A stretch of DNA of 64,000 nucleotides from Isoperla grammatica (GCA_945910005.1 OX246749.1:23545097-23609096), one strand, 5' to 3'. Shown: positions 21,754-32,380, numbered from the stretch's first letter. Program-made: numbers and translations. The notes: generated by a model not told the origin, from the letters alone.

Positions 21754-23010
21754 TGTATCGCTGTGGCAGTGTTTTCCATTTTATATGCAAGTGTTTTTTG
21801 GTTGTTGTGGTTTTTTATTTATTTGTTTTTTAAGTTTGTAAATCTTGAAAAAGACGACGCTAAAGTCGTCGAAACGTTGAAGTACCATTTTAAATAAAAT
21901 TTGGATTGGTTAAACCGTAAAATGTATCCTTACTTTACATATTGCAACCAACAAAATCTAAAAAATCATATATATATATATATAAATAAATTTACTATTT
22001 ACAGTATTTATATATAAATTATAATGGAAAGGTAAATTCTTAAAGATCATCTGGCATAACGCATAACCTAAAAAAAATTTTTTATTCTTTCACACTTTAT
22101 AATATGCTAAGTTATTGAAGAATAAATGTGTTTTGGAGGATTTTTGAGGATTTTTTTGGTATCTTCAGAGGATTTAAAAAATTACTTGGTGGCAACCCTG
22201 CTATAAACCATCAATAACTAGGCATATTTATATCAGACAGGGTACCTAAGGAAAAGTTGATTTAAAGCAGTATTTTGCCATTAAATGAAAAGAAAGAGCT
22301 TTAGTTGTTTATTGAATTTTTCAATGCTATAGGAATTCATAGTTATACTGCCCCTAATACATTTGCCCTCATCATACAACAAAAAACAAAACACTAAACA
22401 ACCCCTGGGTTCATTACCTTAATAAAGAGTGTCGGAATTTAACCAAATATGATCATTACGGTACCGGTACATCTAACATAATACGAACTGTAACATGGTC
22501 GTACCATTGAGTTTAAAGGCATATTCCGAGTTTCCAACAAGTATTTTTTATATTACACTTCTGACTGATTGTGGACAGAATATCTGTCTGCCAGATGCAA
22601 TCTGCGGGTGGTAGGGGCGTAACGGGGCTTTCTTTCAAACCCGCGCGAAATAGTTGTGACGTCAGTGCGGGTCCACTACCTCCCTCCGTCTACCTGCACG
22701 AGCTAAGCGGCCACACAAGTATTCGGACTGTTGATGTGCGTAGGTGCATAATATGCGATTGTGAGTTCTGACCAGCACAAAACTTTTAAACAGTTGGGTT
22801 GTAGTTATAACTGGTGTTTCATTTTATTATTTTGTAGTCGTGATTTTAAATAGTGTTTTGGGGCAAATGGTTTACTCCCGTCTCGTTTTTTGGCATATTA
22901 TTAGGGATATCTTTTGTTTCCAAGGATTGTATATAATGTAATATATCGAATATAAACTAACGTTCGGCCACCAAAATTGCTTGTACATAGTGTAATATAG
23001 TGATTTCAAT

Positions 23011-23223
23011 ATGGTGAAAAAGTGTTGTGTATATCAGTGCAACAATAGAGACGGCAAATTGGACTCGGAAGGAAAAACACTTTCATTTCACAGGTTTCCT
23101 GATAAAAATCGATCGCCCGAACTTTACAAACAATGGGTGCATAAATTGAATCGCGATAACTTTACACCTAGTAAGTTTACAGTTGTGTGTTCTAGTCATT
23201 TTACAGCAGATGTTCAATGTTGA
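23011..23223 (+). pseudogene. THAP zinc-finger domain, N-terminal exon
   Basis: ATG-initiated 70-residue frame with the THAP C2CH signature: CCVYQCNNR (C-x4-C), LSFHRFP, W in QWVHKLNR and CSSHFTADV (C-x2-H). THAP domains bind DNA sequence-specifically at transposon ends in P and Kolobok transposases. The frame stops just after HFTADVQC. Past the TGA the same frame still reads SDINWRSNLFYYK, so the stop may be a mutation or lie beyond an unrecognised splice donor. Only the DNA-binding part remains. Confidence 0.78.
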
Positions 23224-23567
23224 GACTCTGATATTAATTGGAGGTCTAACCTTTTCTACTATAAGTATTCCCAATAATAAATATTTTCAGATAAACAGCA
23301 TTCATTTTGCTCAAACTAATTTAAAACAATACAAGCCTGTCTGTGTATTCAATGTAGAGCTTCCATTTTAATCCCATGCCAGCCTTAGCAAGGATTAATT
23401 AATTATAGCTGGTATCTCATTTATCAATTCCACCTATGACTGTGTTTATCGACTGTGTAAAATGTCAAAGTAAAAGTCCACAAAATTAATAACGAATAAT
23501 AAAGAGTAAAAAATAATTTCACGGTTATCTACTTTATAAAATGTGATGCATTGTATTTACTATTTAC

Positions 23568-24212
23568 CTAATCAAAGTAGTCGATCACTGCTTCCTGGAT
23601 ATTGGCCTCTTGAAATCCTATGTAATCACCTGAGGGCTCCGGAAATTCTGCTCTTATCGCAGACACAACGCAAGATGGCACCACGAATCTACGGTGTTTT
23701 CCCAATGTCACCCAAGAGTTCATCCAATGCACAAATTGTGTGTATGCAAAATGACGCCATAATCGATTACATTTATTTTCTAACCGTTTTTTTTTGTCCG
23801 CACATTTGCAATGAAGTATAGAAATATATCTAGCTGTGTTTAAAGAATGCACGTTTAAAACAACGCTCTCAAACGCGCTGTGAAACCTAATACACGCGAC
23901 TTGTTGACGTATGTTACTTATTATTTCGGACTCACAGCAACAAACAGACTCGACGTCACTTTTCATGGGTTCGCACTGCCCACACTTGCACCAATTCGAG
24001 TTTCCCGACCTGCCCTTTAAAGTCTCAAACCGATTCTCGATCGCTGCTTGTTCTTTGTTTATTTCATTTTTTTGTTCTAGCGTATATTTTGGCTCGAAAC
24101 TGTACGGCACAATCCCAGCCATTAAATTGCAAACAAATGCAGCGCAAGAGGATATAATAATAGCGTGAGTGTGATCGGTAAAATTATAACGACGTATACA
24201 ATATGGAGCCAA
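23568..24212 (-). CDS. P2X7 C-terminal (ballast)-like domain protein
   Basis: Intact 214-residue frame from an ATG. The centre has WCKCGQCEPM and VCCCESE, then FAYTQFVHWMNSWVTLGK, RRFVVPSCVVSAIRAEFP and DYIGF, the cysteine-rich order of the P2X7 receptor C-terminal zinc-binding ballast domain, which also occurs as stand-alone proteins in many invertebrates. No transmembrane P2X channel part is present, so it is not a receptor. It starts near the right end of the Kolobok-like element and points inwards, opposite to THAP, so it looks like element cargo. Its role is unknown; zinc or nucleotide binding is inferred from the family. Confidence 0.72.
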   Translation of the reverse strand: MAPYCIRRYNFTDHTHAIIISSCAAFVCNLMAGIVPYSFEPKYTLEQKNEINKEQAAIENRFETLKGRSGNSNWCKCGQCEPMKSDVESVCCCESEIISNIRQQVACIRFHSAFESVVLNVHSLNTARYISILHCKCADKKKRLENKCNRLWRHFAYTQFVHWMNSWVTLGKHRRFVVPSCVVSAIRAEFPEPSGDYIGFQEANIQEAVIDYFD

Positions 24213-24961
24213 TGGAACTCTGGAAACACGAAATGATTAGATTTTCAGTTTCACCTTTGCCTATCAAATAAAAGCAAATACTTCAATAATTGCTTCCAAG
24301 TATTTAGTTACAGATCTAGCAAAGCATCCTTCTCAACTGTCAAAGCTTGACATATTTAATTGGTTGCCAACAAATTACAGCTGTCTTTGTCAAGGAAGGT
24401 AGCCTGTGTGTGTGTGTGAATGACATTTCATAAATTATAAACATTCCAAAAGTTCTTGTGTCCAAGATTGGTTGGTCTAAGCGTATCCGCGCAGGATCTA
24501 CGAAGCGAGCGCGCGCGGGTCAGCCGAGAGGCGGTGGACCCGCAGTGACGTCACCATAGGCGGCTAGCGCTCATCGCAGGGCAATCGTGTATACATTATT
24601 GTTCAAGTACCATAAGTCCCAGCGACCTAATTTTTTTTTCCCTTTCCCCAATTGAATCAGGCTAGCTTCTGAGTGGCCCGTTATCCGAACTCGGAACATG
24701 CCTTTAACAAACTCAATGGTAGTACTATAAAGTGGTTAGATTACGTGTTTAGGTGCTTGAACGGCAAAGATTATTCAAGCAGTATGAGGTCAAAATATTC
24801 ATAAATCGTAAAAAGAACAAGCCGAAAGCACAACCAGGCATGGTTACTCATTTAACATGTTTTTGTCTAAAACCCGAAAAAGCCCGATAAAACCCGAAAA
24901 AACCCGATAAAGCCCACTGGGCAGGTTTTTTTCGAAAAAACCCGGGTTTTTGCCAACCCTG

Positions 24962-25620
24962 GTCCGGTGATGGGGGGTTGCTGCAGCCAAGACGACTTGA
25001 TCCAGGCAAATGAGAAAGCAACACATGCCGCTGTTTTTTGGGGTGGACGCATCCGAGCCGGACACGGACATTTCAATGACAACCCAGTGTTGCGTTTTTG
25101 ACAGTTTGTAATATGTTTTACATGAAACTGTGCAAAGTGTTTTATAGCTGCCAGCCTATATTAGCAAGCCTACATCACAGGTTTTTGTTATTCAGATAAC
25201 ATTTGAAGATTGTACTTCTTACCAGTGGTATGGAGACTGTTGTGATCGTCAGGACCGAGATGACACTGACGGCGTTCCATCAGCGATACACTGGCTGCTC
25301 CCCTCACCTGTATTACATATAAATTATTAATTGTTTAAATCATTGAAGTTGATTATTAAACATATTGTGAAAAAGTAATATTGTGAAATAGTTTGAGAGG
25401 TGTCACATATCTGATATTTGTATTTGTATCTGTATTGTATTGTATTATATTTTATGTATTGTGCCTGTGTACTGGCCAGTGTGCCATCTATCATGTTTAT
25501 TTCAATTTAAATCTAGTACATACTCTTATCATACCTTTAGTAATAAGACCATGACAATACCTATATTTGTACAATGTACCAATCAACAGGTTAATAAATT
25601 ATCTTATCTTATCTTATCTT
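24962..25620 (+). pseudogene. Non-LTR retrotransposon C-terminus, part 2 and 3' UTR
   Basis: Continues the frame cut at 15848: VMGGCCSQDDLIQANEKATH, then AVFWGGRIRAGHGHFNDNPV and a stop at about 25100. About 500 bases of 3' UTR follow, ending in aataaattatcttatctta, a (TCTTA)n tail at 25597-25620, as in many Jockey-group elements. Together with 15222-15848 it forms one 5'-truncated copy of about 1.3 kb. Confidence 0.75.
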
Positions 25621-26197
25621 GCATCCAGTGTATAGGACACCCTTTTCAACAACAATACTTAGAAGTCACACTAATAGGCACCGTGTGTTAGTACATAAAG
25701 CGCTATATGTGGCCAAATTTAGCAACTAACTGCTGAAGATTTCATTCCGCGGTTGAAAATAGTGCCAGATATTATTGTGATATATCTTGTTTTTTGTTTT
25801 GTTTGTTTTTTTCTTGTAGATGTGTATTTATTTTGTTTTGTTGTTTTGATTTGTGTTTTTGTTTTGTTTTTTATTGTCTTGTTTTGTTTGTGTTTGTTGT
25901 GTGTTATTTGTTGTTCGTAAGTCTTAAGCGTGTACTGATTAAAATGGCGGCTTGCCTTTTTAAGATTTACTGATGGGATTCATAATCTGGCCAAAAATTT
26001 TAAAAGCCGTATTTAATTAAACAAGTTTCACAATTCGCCATTATCGACGTAGGAAGAACGACGCTGCTTCAGCAGGTTGTTGCGCGACTTTGCCACTTTG
26101 AGCGCTTCATTCCTTTTCACTAGCGCCCTCAGTGGCCAATCTCGGTGCCTATAGTCGCCCCAGGGCAGGCCTCAAGAGGTGAGGCTGTGAACAAGGG
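25621..26197. other. Spacer, T/G-rich, with doubtful coding relics
   Basis: The reading RVLVHKALYVAKFSN near 25685-25730 looks like a relic of a retroelement C-terminus but is too short and broken to call. From 25785 to 25915 the DNA is a degenerate (tttgttttg)n run. The rest is unremarkable up to the gypsy LTR. Confidence 0.4.
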
Positions 26198-27160
26198 TGT
26201 AACCGTACAGTACCATGCACGGTACATATATTTAGTTTAGATAATAGTTAGTTGATATTTCTTAGTCCAATAGTATAAAAATCAATAGAATAGGGTAGTT
26301 TAGAAAGTAGGTCAAGGGCTGCGGAGAGCGAACGCACGGGGCGGAAGATTTGGAGGAGAAGGCAGTAGACGAGGACTCGAGCAAGAAGCAACACGTCGTC
26401 CTGTAGAGGAAGCCAACAACCAGTCTGCGCTGCGTGTGCGAATAAAAATAAATAAGTTAAAATAGTGTTACTCAATTTCCAAGTGGAAATTTGTTTCGTT
26501 TTACATAATATATATATATATATATACCGGTATCTAACATAATATTCGAAGTGAATATAATAATTCAAGTGTGCGACGTCAGCCACGTGAATATCACTAC
26601 CTACACCACATCTTCCATCAACAAGTCAACTATAAACCACATATACAGGTCAGAACAATATATAAGAAAAACAACAGAACAATAGATAATAGTAAATACC
26701 GGAACAATTTTATCAAATCCAGACGACAGCAGGCAAATCAAGCAAACAAACCATTGTGTGTACTTTCATAACAAACCATAAAACCAACCAACAATAATAT
26801 AAAATCGACAAACAGAACAATCACTAGCATTAAGATAATTATAAGTATAAGAAGGAACTTTGACTAAAGTAAAACACCAGGTAGTAAGAAAAAGAACCTA
26901 TATTATAGTTAGTTATAAGCTTTGAATTATCACCATACAAAATATCTATATATTAGTGTCAGTCTTCACAAGGATAGTAAACCGCAACCATTATTTAAAT
27001 ACCAGTAAAAATAGTTCAAACTACTAATCACCCAATATAGCCTAATCTATGTTCAACCCGGAAACCCATACCACACCATCCATATAGAACACTCCTTCAA
27101 CCGGAAGACTACGACCGTCACCGCCAGTCCACAATACGTCAGGCTTACGGTAAGACTACA
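26198..27160 (+). repeat. 5' LTR of the gypsy element
   Basis: 963 bp, starts TGTAACCGTACAG and ends GTAAGACTACA. It contains a (TA)n run at about 26510-26526. No difference from the 3' LTR was seen by eye, including the accidental frames of 112 and 66 codons present in both. Confidence 0.95.
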
Positions 27161-27178
27161 TTGGCGCCCAACAATACA
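27161..27178 (+). promoter_or_regulatory. Primer-binding site
   Basis: ttggcgcccaacaataca directly follows the 5' LTR. TGGCGCC is complementary to a tRNA 3' CCA end and primes minus-strand DNA synthesis in LTR elements; the exact tRNA is not determined. Confidence 0.8.
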
Positions 27179-27195
27179 GGTCCGGGTGTGGAACA

Positions 27196-27351
27196 ATGCC
27201 GCCTAAAATTGATATAGAACAATTAATTAAGAGGATTCTAGTCGACGGGGCCAACTCCAAGCTGAGAGATCGTACGGAAAAACATGTTTCGGTGAGCGCG
27301 CAGTGGGCGGAGATTGTTACTCTGTTCGTTCATTCTCGGGTGAGATCGTAA
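27196..27351 (+). CDS. gag N-terminal fragment
   Basis: The first ATG after the primer-binding site opens a 51-residue frame: MPPKIDIEQLIKRILVDGAN, ...LRDRTEKHVSVSAQWAEIV, ending at a TAA. Charged, helical character and position suggest the start of gag. The frame runs into unrelated DNA, probably after HVS or after FVHSR. Possible splice donors occur at both points (tcg|gtgagc and cgg|gtgaga). It may be an exon joined to the main gag frame 5.9 kb downstream, or a gag cut by an insertion. Confidence 0.5.
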   Translation: MPPKIDIEQLIKRILVDGANSKLRDRTEKHVSVSAQWAEIVTLFVHSRVRS

Positions 27352-27693
27352 CTACCCCCGTTTCGTTGACTGGCGCTGGTCACGTGACCCACCAGTAGGT
27401 CTCACGCAGCGGAGGAGTTCGTATCGGGCCGCTATACAAGAACAAACCGCTTCCGCACGCGGTAGCCGTACGTTTTAGGTACGAATGTTGTATGCGCGTA
27501 GCGTAAATATATCGTAACTTACGACGGGGTCACGATAAAACATACATACATACAAAATACGATGATCCGTTAGACTACATCTTAAGCCTACAATGCTCGC
27601 CATTGACGTAACGGGTTGTAAGAAAGGAGCATAGGAACCACTTCCACAAAAACAACAAAAACAACAACAACGACGACGAAAATAACAGTAATG

Positions 27694-27977
27694 GGCCGTT
27701 TACATAACTGACTAGTGATTAGTGACTAGCCCACTTGACTAAGCCACAGGCTTCTTTTATTGGCTGGGAGGGAGAATACTGCGCTGTGATTGGCTGTGAC
27801 TAAGGTTTGTCTTGACTTGACTAAGAAATTGAACATATTTCAATTCCTTAGTCAAGTCAAGAGAAACCTTAGTCACAGCCAATCACAGCGCAGTATTCTC
27901 CCTCCCAGCCAATGAAAGAAGTCTGTGGCTTAGACACGGGGGTTAGTCAATAATCACTAGTCAGTTATGTAAACGGC
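27694..27977. mobile_element. Hairpin MITE, 284 bp
   Basis: Almost the whole length is an inverted repeat. The ends are ggccgtttacataactgact and its complement, the arms contain attggctgggagggagaata and ctgtgattggctgtgactaa, and the centre is near 27840 (gaacatatttc). A few mismatches and small indels lie near the ends. No convincing TSD was read, so the superfamily is open. Confidence 0.8.
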
Positions 27978-28317
27978 CTATAACGCACACCCATAGACAC
28001 AGACGTCTAAAACAATGTGTGCGTGTGATCATATAGTCTATATCGTAGTCGTAGCTGTGGGGTACGTCGTAAAAACACCAAAATAATAATCTCGTAAATG
28101 GCTTTGACAGCTGTTACTAGTGACTATAAACACAAATGGAATGATAAATGAAACAGCTATCATTACGTCAACTTGATGGCGCTGTGTCAAATATTATAAA
28201 CAAAACAAAGTGACGGACACGTTTACTGACAGTGCGAATAGATGATTTTCAAAACTGATGTATGTAGGACCCTTTCTAAATCGTCAATGATTGGATCGTT
28301 ACAATGAAATCGTCAAT

Positions 28318-28545
28318 GAAATCGTCACTAATTTCAAATGTGGCGTTTCTAGTACGGATGGAGAGTTGTTATGTTCAGTTTCACTTTCATTCATAACTTC
28401 CACGTCTGACTCGCCCCATTCACTCTTGTCAGGCCACAAGCTGCATTCTGGCCTGGGTTCCCCTTTTCCAACGTGTTTCAGGGGTGTAGACGAACCAATT
28501 TCAAATGTGGCGTTTCTTGGGCGGGTGGAGAGTTGTTACCACCGA
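28318..28545. repeat. Imperfect direct duplication
   Basis: atttcaaatgtggcgtttct followed by ggtggagagttgtta-like sequence occurs at about 28330 and again at about 28498, some 168 bases apart. Just before, atcgtcaatgaa is duplicated. Function is unknown. Confidence 0.6.
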
Positions 28546-29880
28546 CTGTTTCAACGTCCAAGCTTTAAAGAATGCAATTATTAAATAATTGATTCCCTTT
28601 TTCATACATAGTTACATAATATTATCAGAGATTACATTCGTGCCAGGGTAGGCGGGGGCGGCAAAACTACCAAATCAGATGCCAGACTTGAAGTTTGTGG
28701 TCACATGCATGGTGCACCTAGGCTAAAATGTGCAAAGCCAAATCATATATTTTCTTATTATATTCTATTAAAACTTATTTTTCGTTCCACCTGCTACAAA
28801 ACTCAAAACGTTCCATTTACATACCTAGACCCGTATTACCTAGGGGCACTGGTTTATGGTGAATACAATTACTCGATTTCGGTACAGTAACAGTTTCATT
28901 ATCGGTTTATTGGCAGGTATATAAAGCGAGGTTAATGTTTCAAAAATTGTGCATAAAGTGGTTCTTAAAATTTTCAAAAATCTTACTTTGTAAATATTAG
29001 CCTTCTACACAATTACGTCGAAAGAAAGACAGTATCAAATATGCATGTAAAAGTTGGGAGATACTCCTATGCGAGATGGATTGAGACACTATTTTTATGT
29101 CAACGCCAGCCAAAATAAAAAAAATCGCGTTGTAATAAAAAATATCTGGAAATTTAATGTTTTTCAACTTGAATTTCAGTGTTATTCACCAATTTACACT
29201 AAGTACACAAATGTCGGTGTTTGGCGGCGATTCAAATTTTCCCGGTTTAAAATGGATGAATTATCGATGATCATTATGTGAAATTAAACGACTCATCGAC
29301 ATTTAGGTGTTATCGTTATCGTTATCATGGGTTTCTATCGATATTACGTGCGCGAGTCAAATAAATACATATTCTATTCATGATGATTGATGAAGCATTG
29401 GTTAGTTTTAATGCACTATATATAATGCACTAACTATGCATACTATTATTAAACCTTGAAAAAAAAATGCTAGAAAATTAACTAATAAAAAGACCATTTA
29501 CATTCTTATAACTTTGAGTTCTTGAGGTATTGATGGAGGGGGGGTGTACCTACCTCTAAACTACGAGGGGGTGATGTGCTTTTAAATTCGCAAAGGGGTT
29601 TCACATCTGATATTTCCTTTACGTCATAGCAACGGCCCAACGAGGCACATAGTAAATGGTATATCCCCTGGCAATTACTTTGTTTACTTGAATGTTTTAT
29701 GAAGGTTCAAAAAGGGGTAAGTATAGAAATGCAAGGTGAATCACTGACAATCAGCCGGCCGCTCACTTCCGCGTTGACCTGGTACTGGTTTTGTTGGTGG
29801 AACGTCTGGCCTCCGGTATTAGGGGTTGGTTTCATTCATCCTTTCAAGTTTCTCAGAATCGTAAGCTATTTGCGGTGACT

Positions 29881-29904
29881 CCCCCCCCCCCCCCCCCCCC
29901 CCCC
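29881..29904. repeat. Poly-C tract, 24 bases
   Basis: A continuous C run followed by gccc; one of the longest C runs in the window. Confidence 0.9.
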
Positions 29905-31200
29905 GCCCAGGTGTCACTAACAGTTAGGGCCATCGACCTTTGTAGATTGACTATATTGGCTTGAATATGTGGACGACAGGGACCTACTCATAGTTATTTC
30001 CATAAATACTTTTTAGTCGTCCATGTGGTATGTAATTAAACATAATAATAAAACAAACTGCAATTTCCTACTTTTAGACGGTTATTTTCACGTGAGCAAT
30101 GAAATACGTCGTAGGCCTACGTGTAAACTACGGTAGGCAATAAACAAAAATGCAAAAAATTTGCAAAAAAGAGGCCAAGCCCAAAACGGAGAAGACAAAC
30201 CGTTACAAACCAAAGAGGGCACACGTACAAAAATGCCAATTTCGAAAGAGGCTCAACATTTAAAGGGGTAATATCTAAAATTGTGGCCAAGCCAATTATT
30301 TATTTCCAATATATAAATATAGTTACTATAATTAATTAAATAAACAAATATATAAATGTTAACATCACTTAATAATTGATAAATAAATAAATTACATTAA
30401 TACAAAATGAAATTAACTTATTGAAACATTTCGAGGTGGGGAAAACAAAATGAACACACTGTAATTGTATTTATAATTAAAAGCTTGGCCGATGAATTTG
30501 CATTCTCAGTTTTATTTTCCAAGTACTGAAATGTTTCTTGATGACATTATTAAATTGATTTTAAAGTTCATTAACTTGATGAGTTATTACCATTATTGCT
30601 TTATAGTACGTAATATTAATAATATATTACCCCAAGCCAAATTACAAATTCATTACAATTAGAATAATACAATTACAATAATTTGTTCAATAGTAAAGTA
30701 CAAGGTGGTAAGTAAAGATATATGTCTAAATGTTGTCAAATAGAGATAAAAATACACCTAAGCATAAAGTTGGTGGCAGAACTCTGTCGGCCATGATTTG
30801 AAAGATAGGAGGTATCGGTAGCTCCACGGTGACTACCGACTACGGTGCTCTGTGCTAAAATCAGTGACATACGATTTGGCGCTTGATTTCGTTCTGCATT
30901 GTGATAGTCGGCTGTGACCGTAAATCTAACTACAATGGAGAAATACTATTTGCTGGTACCTTCTAGCCTCGGAACGGGTGCAGTTATCACCTCAAATAAA
31001 ATTGTGACAAATTTCAAATTTGACAACTTTCAGGAATGCCCCCAGTATATACTTGTGTATTGTTTTTTTTTTACTTTAGGATAATATACTCAATAATTTG
31101 AGTTAAATTCGCTTTAATTCAAATTTGCACATCTTTCTAAATTTTTTTTGATTTCGTGTCTACGACAAAAAATGACAATTTACGCTCGAGTCCTAGCTGT

Positions 31201-31349
31201 GTTTTTTGTTTATTGTTATATTGTAACAACAAAATGCCCTTTTCAGGTCCACAATTGTTTATTTGATCGACTTGTTTTTTGTTTATTGTTATATTGTAAC
31301 AACAAAATGCCCTTTCAGGTCCACAATTGTTTATTTGATCGACTTGTTT
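31201..31349. repeat. 73-bp tandem duplication
   Basis: Two adjoining copies of a unit starting ttttttgtttattgttatat and containing aaaatgcccttttcaggtcc and gtttatttgatcgacttg differ by one base in a T run. The frames spanning them on both strands are by-products of the duplication. Confidence 0.9.
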
Positions 31350-32089
31350 ATAATACTTCATTGACAAGTTCTTTAAATATTCAATTGATTGTCGTAAAAT
31401 CACCAATAAGCATTATATTAATCTTTCAGATTTGTGTAGGCCTACATTTCGTTTTATGTGTGTGTATATGTGTGCATTTTGCAATTAAAACATAATATGG
31501 TACCGGTATCGGCCTATTTGACATACTTTGACATAGGCTTCTCTTTGTTTGCATCGATACACGATTACGTTTCATTTAGCAAGAAACTATGCTAACTCAC
31601 GCACGTTCATCTTCACGCACTCAAAGTTCATCTTCACGCACTCAAATGCACTCCCATCCCACACAGTAATCACGCAAGACCTCGAAACGTATACAATATT
31701 GATATTATTAGAGGAGCAAATATGGCGAGGTTTCTCCCAGCAAAAATATAATTTATGTTTTAGGGTTAGTTTAGTGCCTCGGAAGAGCTGTGCAAGGTGG
31801 ACTCCAAATATATGGACTAAATATTAATTTTCTAAATCACGTCAGCCAATCACTGCCACCTTCTTTAGACGTCAATCTCATTGCTGATCTATGCTTTTTT
31901 TGCAGTTATTTAGATTTTAGATGACTCCAAAGCAGTTTGACAGGGCCCAGGCTAATAATTCAAATGAAGGGGGCTGGGAAGTGAAAACTTTTATTCACAG
32001 CTACCTGGCAAATGGCATTAGAAAAGTAATAATGTATGCAGACTGTAGGGCTGTATAATGTTGTTACCAAGCCAAGTATTACAACGACT

Positions 32090-32356
32090 GCAACCGATAG
32101 TTGAGCGGTAACACGAGATACTATTCGGGACGTTGCCGGTTAGATATTCGATTCCGTTATCACTTTGGTAATCTTGATTGAAAATTTTGGCCAGGATTTT
32201 TTAAGTCAAAATACGATCGCTGGGATTGAGCGCCCAAAAATTGTACATTTGCTCCAATCCATCCTCACACCGACAAACACTAGTATAATTATCTACGTAG
32301 CTGAAGAGGTAAATGTTGGGTCTGAGCAGGTTACTGCGAAACAGTATTACTATTAG
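32090..32356 (+). repeat. Decayed copy of the tRNA-derived SINE
   Basis: Aligns in order with the copy at 18421: gagcggtaacacgaga (A-box region), ttcggga, a damaged B box attcgattcc, aagtcaaaata, gctgggattgag and gtagctgaagagg near the end. Many substitutions and indels show it is much older. Confidence 0.72.
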
Positions 32357-32380
32357 TTCACTGTGTAGGTGTCTCCAGAA

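Larger units (their letters stand above)
20483..21937. mobile_element. Inverted dimer of a Penelope-like element
   Basis: Two 3' portions of one Penelope-like element lie head to head. Arms 20483-21130 (element on the minus strand) and 21290-21937 (element on the plus strand) are about 98-99% identical by eye, separated by 159 bases that belong to the minus copy alone. The arms end at the same base (taaagtaagg / ccttacttta). Inverted and tandem partial dimers are typical of this retroelement class. A degenerate hammerhead-like stem, gacgacgctaaagtcgtcg followed by aaacg, is in each arm (20553 and 21861 regions). Confidence 0.85.
16669..22200. mobile_element. hAT element nested in the 9.1-kb element
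   Basis: The 8-bp TSD ctataaac stands at 16661-16668 and 22201-22208. The ends are CAGGGATGCCG and GGCAACCCTG, the common hAT CAGGG(A/T)TGCC terminus. Subterminal tcctc/gagga words repeat on both sides (ttgcggagtttatcctc on the left, ggaggatttttgagga on the right). No transposase is present. Inside lie a 472-bp MITE, a tRNA-derived SINE, an orphan hAT-like end and an inverted Penelope-like dimer. Confidence 0.92.
22517..24713. mobile_element. Kolobok-like element with THAP and P2X7-C ORFs
   Basis: The ends AGGCATATTCCGAG and CTCGGAACATGCCT form a 14-bp terminal inverted repeat with one mismatch, flanked on both sides by TTAA (22513-22516 and 24714-24717). A TTAA TSD plus a THAP domain points to Kolobok; piggyBac shares the TTAA but not THAP. 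GC-rich promoter-like patches with tgacgtca lie inside both ends (22610-22740 and 24480-24600). Two ORFs converge: THAP on plus, P2X7-C-like on minus. No catalytic transposase domain was seen, so this is a deleted, non-autonomous copy or one whose transposase exons are unrecognised. Confidence 0.72.
15849..24961. mobile_element. 9.1-kb hAT-like element hosting further insertions
   Basis: The 8-bp word gtccggtg is duplicated at both edges (15841-15848 and 24962-24969), and the split non-LTR frame reads on across it (CPVM to GGCCSQDDLIQ). Left end ATGGGTTGGCATG and right end rc CAGGGTTGGCAAA share GGGTTGGCA. Subterminal aacccgaaaa motifs repeat at both ends (15869-15910 and 24870-24950). These are hAT hallmarks, though a P-type element with 8-bp TSD cannot be excluded. 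Most of the length is later insertions: a hAT element of 5.5 kb and a Kolobok-like element of 2.2 kb, leaving about 1.4 kb of its own. Confidence 0.85.

Noticed and set aside
23543..23821. Plus-strand ORF of 92 codons
   Set aside because: Shadow of the P2X7-C-like ORF on the minus strand.
15222..25100. The shared phrase caatgacaaccca at 15227 and 25076 as a TSD of the 9.1-kb element
   Set aside because: The split reading frame and gtccggtg duplication place the edges at 15849 and 24961; the phrase lies outside these edges and is probably coincidental or internal to the non-LTR fragment.
26248..26586. 112-codon minus-strand ORF, repeated at 37796-38134
   Set aside because: It lies in the LTR and is duplicated with it; no domain.
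31137..31495. ORFs of 89 and 115 codons
   Set aside because: Their length comes from a 73-bp tandem duplication; the protein repeats are a by-product.
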